Counted from the first letter of the stretch, positions 34,275 to 43,352 are shown. The stretch is DNA of 64,000 nucleotides from UBA10649 sp965278945 (GCA_965278945.1 OZ257128.1:2542001-2606000); one strand, 5' to 3'. Made by a program: numbers and translations. The notes: generated by a model from the letters alone, not told the origin.

Positions 34275-35684
34275 GTGACATCGATTGACAGCGACGAGAC
34301 GTGGCGCGCACGGTACGACGAACTGTGCTCGACACTCCGCGATCAGTATCAGTCCATTCCCGCGGGCGCGCCCGTGCGCCTGGCCAAGCGCACGTCCAAT
34401 CTGTTCCGTCCGCGCGACGCGGTGAGCACCCCGGGACTGGACGTCGCGGCATTCGACGGCGTGCTGCAGGTCGACCCGATCACGCGAACGGCCGAGGTCC
34501 TGGGCATGACCACGTACGAGCACCTGGTCGCGGCAACGCTGCCGCACGGCCTCATGCCGATGTGCGTGCCGCAATTGCGCACCATCACTCTCGGCGGAGC
34601 CGTGACCGGACTCGGGATCGAAAGTGCGAGCTTCCGACATGGCACCCCGCACGAGTCGGTCATCGAGATGGACATCCTCACCGGGGCAGGCGAGATTCTC
34701 ACGGTCACCGGCAGGCCTGACGATCCGAATCGCGACCTGTTCTTCGGATTCCCGAACTCATACGGCTCGCTCGGCTACGCGCTGCGACTGCGGATCGAAC
34801 TCGAGCGGGTACGTCCCTACGTGCTGCTTCGTCACGTTCGCTTTGCGACGTCGGCCGCGATGGCCGAGACGATGACGGTGATCGCCGCGACGCGCGAGTA
34901 CGAGGGCAGGCGCATCGACTTCCTCGACGGCACCGTCTTCTCGCGCTCCGAGCAGTACCTGACACTCGGCACGATGGTCGACGAACTGCCCGCGGGCCTT
35001 ACCCCGAGCGACTACACGGGGATGGGCATCTACTACCGGTCGATCCAGGCAAGGACCCTCGACGCCCTGACGATTCACGACTACCTGTGGCGGTGGGACA
35101 CGGATTGGTTCTGGTGCTCGCGCGCATTCGGCGCGCAGAACCCCGCGATCCGTCGCCTGTGGCCCAAGAAGAGGCTGCGCAGCGACGTCTACTGGAAGCT
35201 GGTCGCGCTGGATCGCCGCCACGGCTTCTCCAATCGCGTGGCCCGGCTGCGCGGGCTGCCCGCGCGCGAAGCGGTCGTGCAGGACATCGAGGTCCCCGTC
35301 GAGCGGCTGACCGAGTTCCTCGACTTCTTCCACGACGAGGTCGGCATCGAGCCGATCTGGGTCTGCCCGCTGCGTCAGCGCGACCCTGCCGTCGTGTGGC
35401 CGCTCTACGAGTTCGATCCCGACGTGCTCTATGTCAACGTCGGCTTCTGGTCGACGGTGCCGCTTCCGGAGGGAGTCGATCCCGAGGAGGGACGCCTCAA
35501 CCGGCGCATCGAGGAGGTCGTCACCCGGCTCGACGGACGCAAGTCGCTGTACTCCACGGCGTTCTACGACCGCGAGACCTTCGAGGCGATCTATGGAGGT
35601 ACCGAGTACGCACGACTGAAAGGGCTCTACGATCCTGACCGACGGCTCAGGGGGCTGTACGAAAAGGTCGTGGAGCGGCAGTGA
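34275..35684 (+). CDS. tmsA: FAD-dependent oxidoreductase, probable TmsA (10-methyl fatty acid synthesis)
   Basis: A 469-residue flavoprotein related to the Diminuto/DHCR24 group. The FAD-binding PCMH domain has VPQLRTITLGGAVTGLGIES and SFRHGTPHESVIEMDILTG. The C-terminal substrate domain ends with KSLYSTAFYDRETFEAIYGG. It lies 30 bases before a Cfa-like methyltransferase. In mycobacteria and corynebacteria this pair makes tuberculostearic acid: the methyltransferase adds a methylene group to oleoyl lipid and the flavoprotein reduces it. The start is GTG 34275. Without the pairing it would only be called an FAD-binding oxidoreductase. Confidence 0.78.
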   Translation: MTSIDSDETWRARYDELCSTLRDQYQSIPAGAPVRLAKRTSNLFRPRDAVSTPGLDVAAFDGVLQVDPITRTAEVLGMTTYEHLVAATLPHGLMPMCVPQLRTITLGGAVTGLGIESASFRHGTPHESVIEMDILTGAGEILTVTGRPDDPNRDLFFGFPNSYGSLGYALRLRIELERVRPYVLLRHVRFATSAAMAETMTVIAATREYEGRRIDFLDGTVFSRSEQYLTLGTMVDELPAGLTPSDYTGMGIYYRSIQARTLDALTIHDYLWRWDTDWFWCSRAFGAQNPAIRRLWPKKRLRSDVYWKLVALDRRHGFSNRVARLRGLPAREAVVQDIEVPVERLTEFLDFFHDEVGIEPIWVCPLRQRDPAVVWPLYEFDPDVLYVNVGFWSTVPLPEGVDPEEGRLNRRIEEVVTRLDGRKSLYSTAFYDRETFEAIYGGTEYARLKGLYDPDRRLRGLYEKVVERQ

Positions 35685-35714
35685 TCCGCACGACGACGGG
35701 GAGGGGTGGACACG

Positions 35715-36968
35715 ATGCGGCTTGCTGACGCGTTCTCGATGATCGTTCCGGAAGAGCGGGGTGTCGGCTTTCGCGCGTACGATGGCTCCGTCGCGGGTCC
35801 GGTCAATGCCGAGGTGACTCTCGATGTCCGCAGCCCGCGCGCCGTCGAGTACTTCGCCAGCTCACCGTCGCAGCTCGGGCTCGCGCGCGCCTACGTCAGC
35901 GGCGACCTGGAGATCATCGGCGATCCGTACACCGCGCTCAGCCGCCTGTACCCCCTGCCGCTCGACCACCTCACGTGGAACGACAAGGCGCGTCTGGCGC
36001 GCACGTTCGCGCCGTTCGCCCTGAAGCGTCCCGCGCCGCCCGCGCAGGAGCGTCGACTCAATGGCCGACGGCACTCCAAGAACCGCGACGCCGACGCGAT
36101 CCACCACCACTACGACGTGAGCAACCGCTTCTACTCGTGGGTCCTAGGCCCGTCGATGGCGTACACCTGCGCAGTCTTCCCGACCGCGGATGCCTCGCTC
36201 GAGACCGCGCAGGAGGAGAAGTTCGATCTGGTCTGCCGCAAGCTGGGTCTTCAGCCGGGAATGCGACTGCTCGACGTCGGCTGCGGCTGGGGCGGGATGG
36301 TCATGCACGCGGTCAAGCACTACGGCGTGACCGCGATCGGGGTGACGCTCTCCGAGCAGCAGGCGCTGTCCGGGCAGGAGTCGATCGAGCAGGGGGGACT
36401 GACCGGCCAGGCGCAGATCCGGTTCAGCGACTATCGCGACGTGCAGGAGTCGGGGTTCGATGCGATTTCCTCGATCGGGCTCACCGAGCACATCGGGCGG
36501 GCGAACTACCCGTCGTACTTTGCCTTCCTCTACGAGAAGCTGCGTCCTGAGGGGCGCCTGCTGAACCACACGATCACGCGCCCGAGCGACGGCTGGGTCA
36601 GCCACTTCCGCAGGTCGTTCATCAACCGCTACGTGTTCCCCGACGGCGAGCTCTCCGGTCCCAGCCAGGTCATGACCGCGATGAACGCGGCCGGCTTCGA
36701 GATTCGGCACGAGGAGAACTTGCGGGAGCACTACGCGCTGACCCTTAAGTACTGGTGCGAGAACCTCGAGGCTCACTGGGACGAGGCAGTCGCGGAGGCG
36801 GGGCTGGCCACGGCCCGCGTGTGGCGCCTGTACATGGCGGCATCACGGCTCGGGTTCGACATCAACATGATCCAGCTGCACCAGATGCTCGGCGTGAAGC
36901 TCGGGCCAGGCGGAGCGTCAGGAATGCCGTTGCGCCCGGACTTCAGCACCCGGCAGGTGCATGCCTAG
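35715..36968 (+). CDS. tmsB: Cfa-like SAM methyltransferase, probable TmsB
   Basis: A 417-residue methyltransferase of the cyclopropane-fatty-acid synthase family. The N-terminal lipid-binding region is followed by IHHHYDVSNRFYSWVLGPSM. The SAM loop is LLDVGCGWGGMVMHA, then IGLTEHIGRANYPSYF holds the Glu/His catalytic region, and VFPDGELSGPSQV follows. ATG 35715 is favoured over GTG 35706 because GGGGAGGG ends at 35705. Paired with tmsA (see there). Its stop abuts the stop of ideR with no gap. Confidence 0.85.
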   Translation: MRLADAFSMIVPEERGVGFRAYDGSVAGPVNAEVTLDVRSPRAVEYFASSPSQLGLARAYVSGDLEIIGDPYTALSRLYPLPLDHLTWNDKARLARTFAPFALKRPAPPAQERRLNGRRHSKNRDADAIHHHYDVSNRFYSWVLGPSMAYTCAVFPTADASLETAQEEKFDLVCRKLGLQPGMRLLDVGCGWGGMVMHAVKHYGVTAIGVTLSEQQALSGQESIEQGGLTGQAQIRFSDYRDVQESGFDAISSIGLTEHIGRANYPSYFAFLYEKLRPEGRLLNHTITRPSDGWVSHFRRSFINRYVFPDGELSGPSQVMTAMNAAGFEIRHEENLREHYALTLKYWCENLEAHWDEAVAEAGLATARVWRLYMAASRLGFDINMIQLHQMLGVKLGPGGASGMPLRPDFSTRQVHA

Positions 36969-37661
36969 TTAGGCGGTCGGCTCGACGAAGACGTGGATCG
37001 CCACGTCCTCGGAGAGCTCGCTGTACTCGCCGCCGCTGCCGATCATGACGCCGCCGGCGGACCTTCGAACCTTGACCGATGCGCCTGGCATCGCGCCGAT
37101 CCGGTGCATCATCGTCATCGCCGCCGCGTCGTCCTGAAGGGGCTCGGCGATCCGGCGGACGATGACCCAGCGGACCTCGTCGCGCGCGACGTGGCTCAAG
37201 GTGTCGAAGTGGTCCGTTGACACCGCGGCGACCGACTCGCCTGGCATCAACTCGGCCAGGCCGGGGATCGGGTTGCCGTAGGGAGACTCGGTCGGGTGGT
37301 TCAAGATCTCCAGGAGCCGGCGCTCGACCGACTCGCTCATGACGTGCTCCCAGCGGCAGGCCTCCGCGTGCACTTCCTCCCACGGCATGCCGAGCACCTC
37401 GACAAGCAGGCACTCGGCGAGGCGGTGCTTGCGCATGACCCGCGTTGCGGCCTCGCGGCCCTTCGTGGTCAGTTCCAGGTGCCGATCTCCTTCGACGACC
37501 AGCAGTCCGTCGCGCTCCATCCGCGACACGGTCTGCGAGACCGTCGGGCCGCTCTGGCTCAGCCGTTCGGCGATCCGCGCCCGCATCGGCACGATGCCCT
37601 CTTCTTCGAGCTCGAAGACGGTGCGTAGGTACATCTCCGTGGTGTCGATCAGCTCACTCAC
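36969..37661 (-). CDS. ideR: DtxR-family iron-dependent repressor, IdeR type
   Basis: A 230-residue metalloregulator. It has an N-terminal winged helix (EMYLRTVFELEEEG, then RIAERLSQSGPTVSQTVSRMERDGL) and a dimer and metal domain with HAEACRWEHVMSESVERRL, matching the IdeR/DtxR Cys and Glu/His ligands. The C-terminal SH3-like domain begins near MPGESVAAVS. The length is exactly that of IdeR. With Fe2+ it would repress iron-uptake genes. The start is GTG 37661, at the conserved SELIDTTEMYL. It lies downstream of a ZIP-family transporter on the same strand. Confidence 0.92.
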   Translation of the reverse strand: MSELIDTTEMYLRTVFELEEEGIVPMRARIAERLSQSGPTVSQTVSRMERDGLLVVEGDRHLELTTKGREAATRVMRKHRLAECLLVEVLGMPWEEVHAEACRWEHVMSESVERRLLEILNHPTESPYGNPIPGLAELMPGESVAAVSTDHFDTLSHVARDEVRWVIVRRIAEPLQDDAAAMTMMHRIGAMPGASVKVRRSAGGVMIGSGGEYSELSEDVAIHVFVEPTA

Positions 37662-37727
37662 GTGCGACCGCCATGCTCGAAGGAAGATCCTGCCTCGGAC
37701 CGCCAATCTATCGAACTGCGCCCGCAC

Positions 37728-38441
37728 TCACGCGAGCACCGCTGCAATGAGCAGCGAGAGCGCGAATCCCGCGACGACCAGCCCGCCAGTCCACTCTCGC
37801 TCGACGGCGTACGCGTCGGGCACCATCGTGTCGGCGATCATGGCGAGCAGTGCGCCCGCCGCGAAGGTCTGCGCGATTCCCGACCATGTGCCGTCGTCGT
37901 TCGCCAGCACTTGATGGCCGACAGCGGCCGACACAGCGCTTGATGCGACCACGAGGCCCCACATTCCAAGCACGCGACCGCGTGGCCAGCCCTGGGCACG
38001 CAGTCCCGTCGATCCCGCCAGGCCTTCGGGGAGGTTCGACAGACCGATGCCGACGAGCAGGGGAACGCTGACCCCGCCGCTCAGTACGCTCAGTCCGAGG
38101 ACGAACGACTCCGGGACTCCGTCGAGGACGCTCCCGAGCACGATCGGCAGCGAGCTGTCACCGCCCTTCTTGCCCTTTCTCGCGACCCTCTTGTCGATGA
38201 TGCGACTGCCGACGACGAAGACCGCGGCCCCCGCGAGCATCGACACCGCGACACCGGCGATCGGGAGCGTCACCTGGGCGTCGGCGACGAGGTCGTATGA
38301 GACCGACCCGATGAGAAGCCCGCTGCCCATCGCCATGACGATCGCGGTCAGCCGCGGCGACGGGCTCAGGGAGTAGGCGAGGATCGCACCGACCACGAGC
38401 GTCGACGCGGACAGCGCACCGAACAGTGCGGCCAGGAGCAT
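37728..38441 (-). CDS. ZIP-family metal transporter, atypical metal site
   Basis: A 237-residue membrane protein of the ZIP fold with about eight helices. The two metal-binding helices read VLDGVPESFVLG and GIGLSNLPEGLAG. In typical ZIPs both carry His-Asn-x-Pro-Glu-Gly-type histidines; here these positions are Asp and Ser. The transported ion may therefore be unusual, or the protein may have lost transport. It lies 66 bases before ideR on the same strand. It starts at ATG 38441, divergent from phr. Confidence 0.8.
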   Translation of the reverse strand: MLLAALFGALSASTLVVGAILAYSLSPSPRLTAIVMAMGSGLLIGSVSYDLVADAQVTLPIAGVAVSMLAGAAVFVVGSRIIDKRVARKGKKGGDSSLPIVLGSVLDGVPESFVLGLSVLSGGVSVPLLVGIGLSNLPEGLAGSTGLRAQGWPRGRVLGMWGLVVASSAVSAAVGHQVLANDDGTWSGIAQTFAAGALLAMIADTMVPDAYAVEREWTGGLVVAGFALSLLIAAVLA

Positions 38442-38468
38442 GGGCCTAGTGTCGCCTAGGTTTGCGCC

Positions 38469-39842
38469 ATGGCCAGCGTTCTGTGGTTCCGACGCGACCT
38501 GCGCCTTGACGACAATCCGGCCCTGCTCGCGGCGGTTGCCGAATCCGGGCCTGACGGCGACAACCGCGTTGTCGGCGTCTTCGTCATCGATCCCGCCCTG
38601 TGGGAGCCGTCCGGGCCGGTTCGCCAGGCGTACCTGGTGGAGTCCCTTCGCCGGTTGCGCGCGGACATGGGCGGGAACCTGACGGTCCTGCACGGTGACC
38701 CCTCAGTCGTGGTCCCGCGGCTTGCCGCGTCGGTAGCGGCCACGTCGGTGCACGTCGCGGCGGACTTCGGCCCGTACGGCCGCACGCGCGACTCGGACGT
38801 AGCGACGGCCCTCGGTCCGGTCCCGCTGGTCACCACGGGATCGCCCTATGCCGTGGCACCTGGTCGCGTTCGCAAGGACGACGGAACCGCGTATCGCGTC
38901 TTCACCCCGTTCTATCGCGCCTGGCTCCGGCACGGCTGGCGCGCGCCCGCCCCGGACGCGCCCGATGGCATCGAGTGGTTCATGCCGTCCGACCCCGATG
39001 ACCTGCCGCCCGCACCAGACCTCGGTGACCTGAGGCTGCCGCCCGCAGGCGAGCGGGCAGCGTGGGAACGCTGGGCCAGCTTCCGCGAGAACGGGCTCGC
39101 CAACTACGCGCAGAATCGGGACCGCCCTGACCTCGTGGGCACGAGCGCGCTGAGTCACCACCTGAAGTACGGAGAGATCCACCCGCGATCCCTGCTGGCC
39201 GACCTGCCCGAGGGCACGACTGGGGCAGAGGCATTCGGGCGTGAGCTGTGCTGGCGCGACTTCTACGCCGACGTCCTCACATCGACTCCGTCCAGCGCCC
39301 GCCTCTCCTTGGACCGCCGGTTCGACGACGCGATGCGGTGGGCCGGTGACGCGACGTCGGACCAGCACTTCGAGGCGTGGTGCGAGGGACGCACGGGCTA
39401 TCCCTTGGTCGATGCCGGCATGCGTCAGTTGCGAGCCGAGGGGTGGATCCACAATCGAGTCCGCATGGTGGTGGCCAGCTTCCTCGTCAAGGACCTGCAC
39501 CTGCCGTGGCAGCGCGGGGCGGCCGAGTTCATGCGGTGGCTTCGCGACGGTGACCTCGCCAGCAACGCGCACGGATGGCAGTGGACCGCAGGCTGCGGCA
39601 CCGATGCGGCGCCGTTCTATCGGATCTTCAACCCCGTGCGTCAAGGTCTGACATTCGACCCGAACGGCGATTACGTGCGCCGCTACGTCCCCGAGCTTGG
39701 CCACCTGGCCGGCGCGCGGTGTCACGAGCCGTGGCTGGCCCCCGACGGCAGTTCGCACGGCTACCCCGACCGCATCGTCGACCACGCCACCGAACGACGG
39801 ATCGCCCTCGACGACTACGCCGCCCTCCGAACCCAGAATTGA
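38469..39842 (+). CDS. phr: deoxyribodipyrimidine photo-lyase
   Basis: A 457-residue class I CPD photolyase that repairs UV dimers with blue light. It has the N-terminal antenna domain (SVLWFRRDLRLDDNPAL), the FAD region WIHNRVRMVVASFLVKDLHL, and DLASNAHGWQWTAGCGTDAAP then YRIFNPVRQG. The last codons and the TGA stop at 39840-39842 fall inside a family B palindrome that begins at 39836. Divergent from the ZIP gene by 27 bases. Confidence 0.95.
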   Translation: MASVLWFRRDLRLDDNPALLAAVAESGPDGDNRVVGVFVIDPALWEPSGPVRQAYLVESLRRLRADMGGNLTVLHGDPSVVVPRLAASVAATSVHVAADFGPYGRTRDSDVATALGPVPLVTTGSPYAVAPGRVRKDDGTAYRVFTPFYRAWLRHGWRAPAPDAPDGIEWFMPSDPDDLPPAPDLGDLRLPPAGERAAWERWASFRENGLANYAQNRDRPDLVGTSALSHHLKYGEIHPRSLLADLPEGTTGAEAFGRELCWRDFYADVLTSTPSSARLSLDRRFDDAMRWAGDATSDQHFEAWCEGRTGYPLVDAGMRQLRAEGWIHNRVRMVVASFLVKDLHLPWQRGAAEFMRWLRDGDLASNAHGWQWTAGCGTDAAPFYRIFNPVRQGLTFDPNGDYVRRYVPELGHLAGARCHEPWLAPDGSSHGYPDRIVDHATERRIALDDYAALRTQN

Positions 39843-40043
39843 ACCGCCTTCCGGGTCAAATCCACCTTTCGGGTGGCCAATCAGCCCCTGGATGCAGATT
39901 TCAACCGCTCCGCGTCGACCACGGTGTTCCTGGCCCCGCGCACTGCCGCGGACACGCCACATCCCGCGAGGCGGGTCAAATCCCACGAATCCCCACCCAG
40001 AACGCCCACGAACCCGGATTTGACCCGGGAGGCGGTTCAATTC
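39836..40043. repeat. family B palindromic element, copy B2 (extended, nested)
   Basis: Outer arms at 39836-39863 and 40016-40043 (28 bases, one T-G mismatch at 39850) with the core seen in the 17068 copy. A 152-base interior contains a second, degenerate pair of the same motif near 39895-39910 and 39963-39982. No gene is seen inside. It begins inside the phr coding end, supplies its stop codon, and ends 51 bases before parA. Confidence 0.88.
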
Positions 40044-40094
40044 GGAGTTGGTCGTGGTGGGGAGTGACGGAGCGGACCTGACAGACTTCGCCGC

Positions 40095-40904
40095 ATGACC
40101 GTCGTCGCCGTCTTGTCCATGAAGGGCGGAGTGGGTAAGAGCACCGTTGCGCTCGGCCTGGCGAGCTCGGCCTGGGAGCGCGGCCTGCGCACGCTCGTCA
40201 TCGACCTCGATCCGCAGGCGAATGCATCGATGGCCCTGGAAGCGACCGACGCGCCATTCACGACCAGTGACATCCTCGCCGACGCGCGGCCAGGCGTGGC
40301 CACCGATGCGATGGTGGCGAGCGGATGGGGCGAGTCCGTCATGGTGATCGCATCCGAGCGATCACTCGAGCACCGTCACGTCGGCGGCGGGCACCAGTCG
40401 GGGCAGCGGCTGCGCACCGCACTCGCCACCCTGCCCCGCAGTTTCGATCTCGTGGTCATCGACTGCCCGCCATCGCTGGGCGAGCTGACGCGCAACGCGC
40501 TCACGGCGGCCGACCTCGCGCTCGTGGTCACAGAGCCGAATCACTTCGCGGTTCACGGCGCGGCGGAGGCGCTCGAGGCGGTTGACGTCATCGCGTCGAC
40601 ATCGAACCCCCGCCTGCGTGCGGCTGCGATCGTCATCAACCGCATGCGGCCCGACGACCGAGAGCACCTGATGCACGCCGACCTCCTCGCGAGCGAGCAC
40701 GGGGACCTCGTGTTCGCCCGGCCGCTGCCCGACTGCTCAGGAATTCCGCAGTCGCAGCGTTCCGGCAGTCCCATCCACACCTGGAACTCACCGGGATCCC
40801 GCGAAGTCTCGGAGATCCTCGACGACCTGCTCGACTCGCTCCTTCCTGTTCCACGCCCGCAGCCCGCGCGCCCCACGCTCTCGCTGCGCAGGTTCTTCAC
40901 ATGA
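40095..40904 (+). CDS. ParA-family ATPase
   Basis: A 269-residue Walker-type ATPase. It has the deviant Walker A KGGVGKST, DLDPQANAS, FDLVVIDCPPSLGEL (Walker B) and VTEPNHFAVHGAAEAL. It overlaps the next gene by ATGA at 40901-40904. Its partner is a small ribbon-helix-helix protein rather than ParB, as in plasmid type Ib and some cargo-positioning systems. Nothing else plasmid-like is near. The substrate (DNA or a protein cargo) is unknown. Confidence 0.85.
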   Translation: MTVVAVLSMKGGVGKSTVALGLASSAWERGLRTLVIDLDPQANASMALEATDAPFTTSDILADARPGVATDAMVASGWGESVMVIASERSLEHRHVGGGHQSGQRLRTALATLPRSFDLVVIDCPPSLGELTRNALTAADLALVVTEPNHFAVHGAAEALEAVDVIASTSNPRLRAAAIVINRMRPDDREHLMHADLLASEHGDLVFARPLPDCSGIPQSQRSGSPIHTWNSPGSREVSEILDDLLDSLLPVPRPQPARPTLSLRRFFT

Positions 40905-41176
40905 GCCCACGCACTCCCGACAACCGGCCTCCCCTGCGCAAGGCCGGAGACGCCGACGTCCATCCGACCGCTCCCGCAATCGAGGACGCGCGCTTTGGTC
41001 GTCCCGGGATGTCGACGGGAGACTCCGTCGGAGCCCCCGACAAAGACAAGCTCGTCGACCTAGGCGTGCAGGTCCCCAAGTCGCTGCGCAAGTCCGTACG
41101 GGCCGAGGCGGAAAGACGCGACATCACGGTCGACCAGCTCGTCGCCGAGGCACTCCGCGAGCGCACTGCGCGCTAG
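40901..41176 (+). CDS. small ribbon-helix-helix-like protein, partner of ParA
   Basis: A 91-residue protein with a disordered first half (Pro/Arg/Asp) and a C-terminal segment LVDLGVQVPKSLRKSVRAE then RRDITVDQLVAEALRERT. That segment fits a ribbon-helix-helix DNA-binding fold. Coupled to parA by ATGA. It could bind centromere-like repeats or act as an adaptor; no obvious repeat array was noticed in the surrounding gaps. Confidence 0.65.
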   Translation: MSPRTPDNRPPLRKAGDADVHPTAPAIEDARFGRPGMSTGDSVGAPDKDKLVDLGVQVPKSLRKSVRAEAERRDITVDQLVAEALRERTAR

Positions 41177-41221
41177 CCGCGCCCTCTGGCACGGCCGATC
41201 CGTTCGGACTAGTTTGCCCAG

Positions 41222-42637
41222 ATGAACCTCGACCGACGATGGCTTCTCAAGAGCGCTGCTGCCGCGACGGCAGCCGTCGCCGCCGCCCCGCTCCTGCCCT
41301 CCCCGGCCAGCGCCGCCCGGGCAACCGCGACGGCCGCGCCGGGTGTCTCCCTGCTCGACCTGTTCTCATCTTCCGACTTCAACGACGAAGCACTCTTCGC
41401 CCTCGGTGCGGCGAGCTCGCATACGGCAGAGGTCGGCGAGGTGCTACGCATCGCGAACCTCATCAACGACCGAACCGGGAACCCGGCCGAGCCCGGCACG
41501 TCGGCCTTTGACGCGTACTACCAGGAGTTCGGCCGATACGGCGCCCGGCTGGCAGCGTCCGCGGCAGCAGCGGCCGATCGTCATCCCCTCACCGCGCAGC
41601 ACCAGTACCTGCGGTCGGCGATGTACGCGGCCCAGCAGCTGTTCTTCGTGCTCGGCACCCGCGACGGCTCGCGTGAGGCTCGGATCTTCGATATCGCGCA
41701 GTCGCGGTGGATGAAGGCGATGCACCTGCTCGATCCGGCGATCATCGCCAGCGAGGTGCCGTCGGACTTCGGGCCGCTGCCCGTCTACCTCCTGCGCACC
41801 AACGTCGGATCCGGGCCGCGTCCGACTGTGATCATCAGCGAGGGAAGCGACGGGCAGAACGTCGAGACCATGCAGTTCGGCGTCACCGCAGGCCTGGCTC
41901 GCGGCTACAACGTCGTGCTGTTCGAAGGCCCCGGCCAGATGACCCCCTTGTTCAAGCGGCGCGTGCCGTTCTCCGCGGACTGGGACAAGGTTGTCGCGCC
42001 GGTTCTCGAGTGGACCCGTCAGCAGTCGGACATCGGGAAGGTCGCGCTCATCGGCATCTCGTTCGGCGGCATGCTCTGCGCGCGGGCGGCCGCACGAGTC
42101 GACGGCCTCGATGCCGTCGTGCTCGAGCCCGGCGCGCACGACTTCACGACAATTTGGACCGACCAGGAGAACATGGCGCTGGTCAAGGAGACGGTGAATG
42201 CCAAGCCGGCAGAGAAGGAGGGCGCGCGACGCGGGCTGAACGAGGGCTTCAAGGAGGCCTGGCCGTCGATCCCGCGCCCCGAGCAGTTCAGCATCTACAA
42301 GCGCGGGTCGATATTCGATCGCAAGGTTCAGCGCGAGGCGCGTGCGGGCCGTGCCCCGTCCGACTACTACGGCCTGCTCGAGAAGCTCCTGCCGTTCCGG
42401 TTCGGCGCGGACTTCCGGCAGATCCGGATTCCGACGCTCATCACAGCCAACGAGGGCGACGAGTTCTTCGGCAAGCAGCCCGACCAGGCCTTCGAGCTAC
42501 TCACCTCCGTGCCGCGCAGCCAGAAGGCGCTGGTGCACCTGACAGCGCAACTCGGCGCGTCATTGCACGACCAGCCCACCGGTCCGCAGGTCGCCGAGGA
42601 GATCGTGTTCGACTGGCTCGACGACCAACTCGGATGA
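41222..42637 (+). CDS. Tat-exported alpha/beta hydrolase
   Basis: A 471-residue protein. It starts MNLDRRWLLKSAAAATAAVA, a twin-arginine signal, with the AxA cleavage region at LPSPASAARA. The hydrolase domain has the nucleophile motif GISFGGML, an acidic residue near TLITANEGDEFFG, and a His in LGASLHDQP. This gives an esterase or peptidase-like activity outside the membrane, most like the FrsA/prolyl-oligopeptidase branch. The substrate is unknown. Converges on pdxH with an eight-base gap. Confidence 0.82.
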   Translation: MNLDRRWLLKSAAAATAAVAAAPLLPSPASAARATATAAPGVSLLDLFSSSDFNDEALFALGAASSHTAEVGEVLRIANLINDRTGNPAEPGTSAFDAYYQEFGRYGARLAASAAAAADRHPLTAQHQYLRSAMYAAQQLFFVLGTRDGSREARIFDIAQSRWMKAMHLLDPAIIASEVPSDFGPLPVYLLRTNVGSGPRPTVIISEGSDGQNVETMQFGVTAGLARGYNVVLFEGPGQMTPLFKRRVPFSADWDKVVAPVLEWTRQQSDIGKVALIGISFGGMLCARAAARVDGLDAVVLEPGAHDFTTIWTDQENMALVKETVNAKPAEKEGARRGLNEGFKEAWPSIPRPEQFSIYKRGSIFDRKVQREARAGRAPSDYYGLLEKLLPFRFGADFRQIRIPTLITANEGDEFFGKQPDQAFELLTSVPRSQKALVHLTAQLGASLHDQPTGPQVAEEIVFDWLDDQLG

Positions 42638-42645
42638 CGCAGACG

Positions 42646-43281
42646 TCACGGAGAAAGGCGCTCAAGGTTCCAGTCGTCAGGTCGCGCAAGGTCCGCAGGG
42701 TCGGACAGCGCCCGAAAGCGGAGCCGGTCGTGCAGCCGTGAGTCGCGCCCCTGCCAGAACTCGATCGTGAGCGGACGGACCAGCCATCCGCCCCAGAAGT
42801 CAGGCACCGGAACCTGTGTTCCCTCCGGGAATCGGCTCGCCACCTCGGCGACGCGCGCGTCGAGAACGTCGCGGCTGTCGATCACCTGCGACTGATGGCT
42901 GGCCCACGCCCCCAACTGCGAGCCGCGCGGCCGGCTCGCGAAGTACTCGGCGACCTCGTCGCGAGGAAGCAGGTCTACCCTGCCCACCACGACGACCTGC
43001 CGGTGCAGCGCGTACCACGGGAACACGAGCGACATCCGCGGATTGCTCGCGAGCTCGGTCCCCTTCCGCGACGTCAGGTTCGTGAAGAAGCTGAAGCCCC
43101 GCTCGTCGACACCCTTGAGCAGGACGGTGCGAGAACTCGGCTGCCCGTCGGCGCTAACGGTCGACAGCACCATCGCGTTCGGCTCGGGGAAACCGGCTGT
43201 CGAAGCCTCGGCGAACCACGCCTGGAACTGCTCGAGCGGAGATCCGGCCAGGTCCTGCTCGCGTAGTTCGGCCGCATTCAT
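42646..43281 (-). CDS. pdxH: pyridoxamine 5'-phosphate oxidase
   Basis: A 211-residue FMN enzyme that makes PLP from pyridoxine or pyridoxamine phosphate. It has PNAMVLSTVSADGQPSSRTVLLKG, GFSFFTNLTSRKG (FMN phosphate), and the C-terminal PDFWGGWLVRPLTIEFWQG with RLHDRLRF, all conserved. Divergent from citrate synthase; 71 bases between the starts hold both promoters. Confidence 0.95.
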   Translation of the reverse strand: MNAAELREQDLAGSPLEQFQAWFAEASTAGFPEPNAMVLSTVSADGQPSSRTVLLKGVDERGFSFFTNLTSRKGTELASNPRMSLVFPWYALHRQVVVVGRVDLLPRDEVAEYFASRPRGSQLGAWASHQSQVIDSRDVLDARVAEVASRFPEGTQVPVPDFWGGWLVRPLTIEFWQGRDSRLHDRLRFRALSDPADLARPDDWNLERLSP

Positions 43282-43352
43282 GACCCGATCTCACCACGAA
43301 AGCCCCACCCATGTTGAATGGGCCGCGGGTCGTCCGAATGAAGGGAGCCGAC

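Noticed and set aside
34349..34708. minus-strand frame over tmsA
   Set aside because: Shadow within a clear FAD-binding domain gene.
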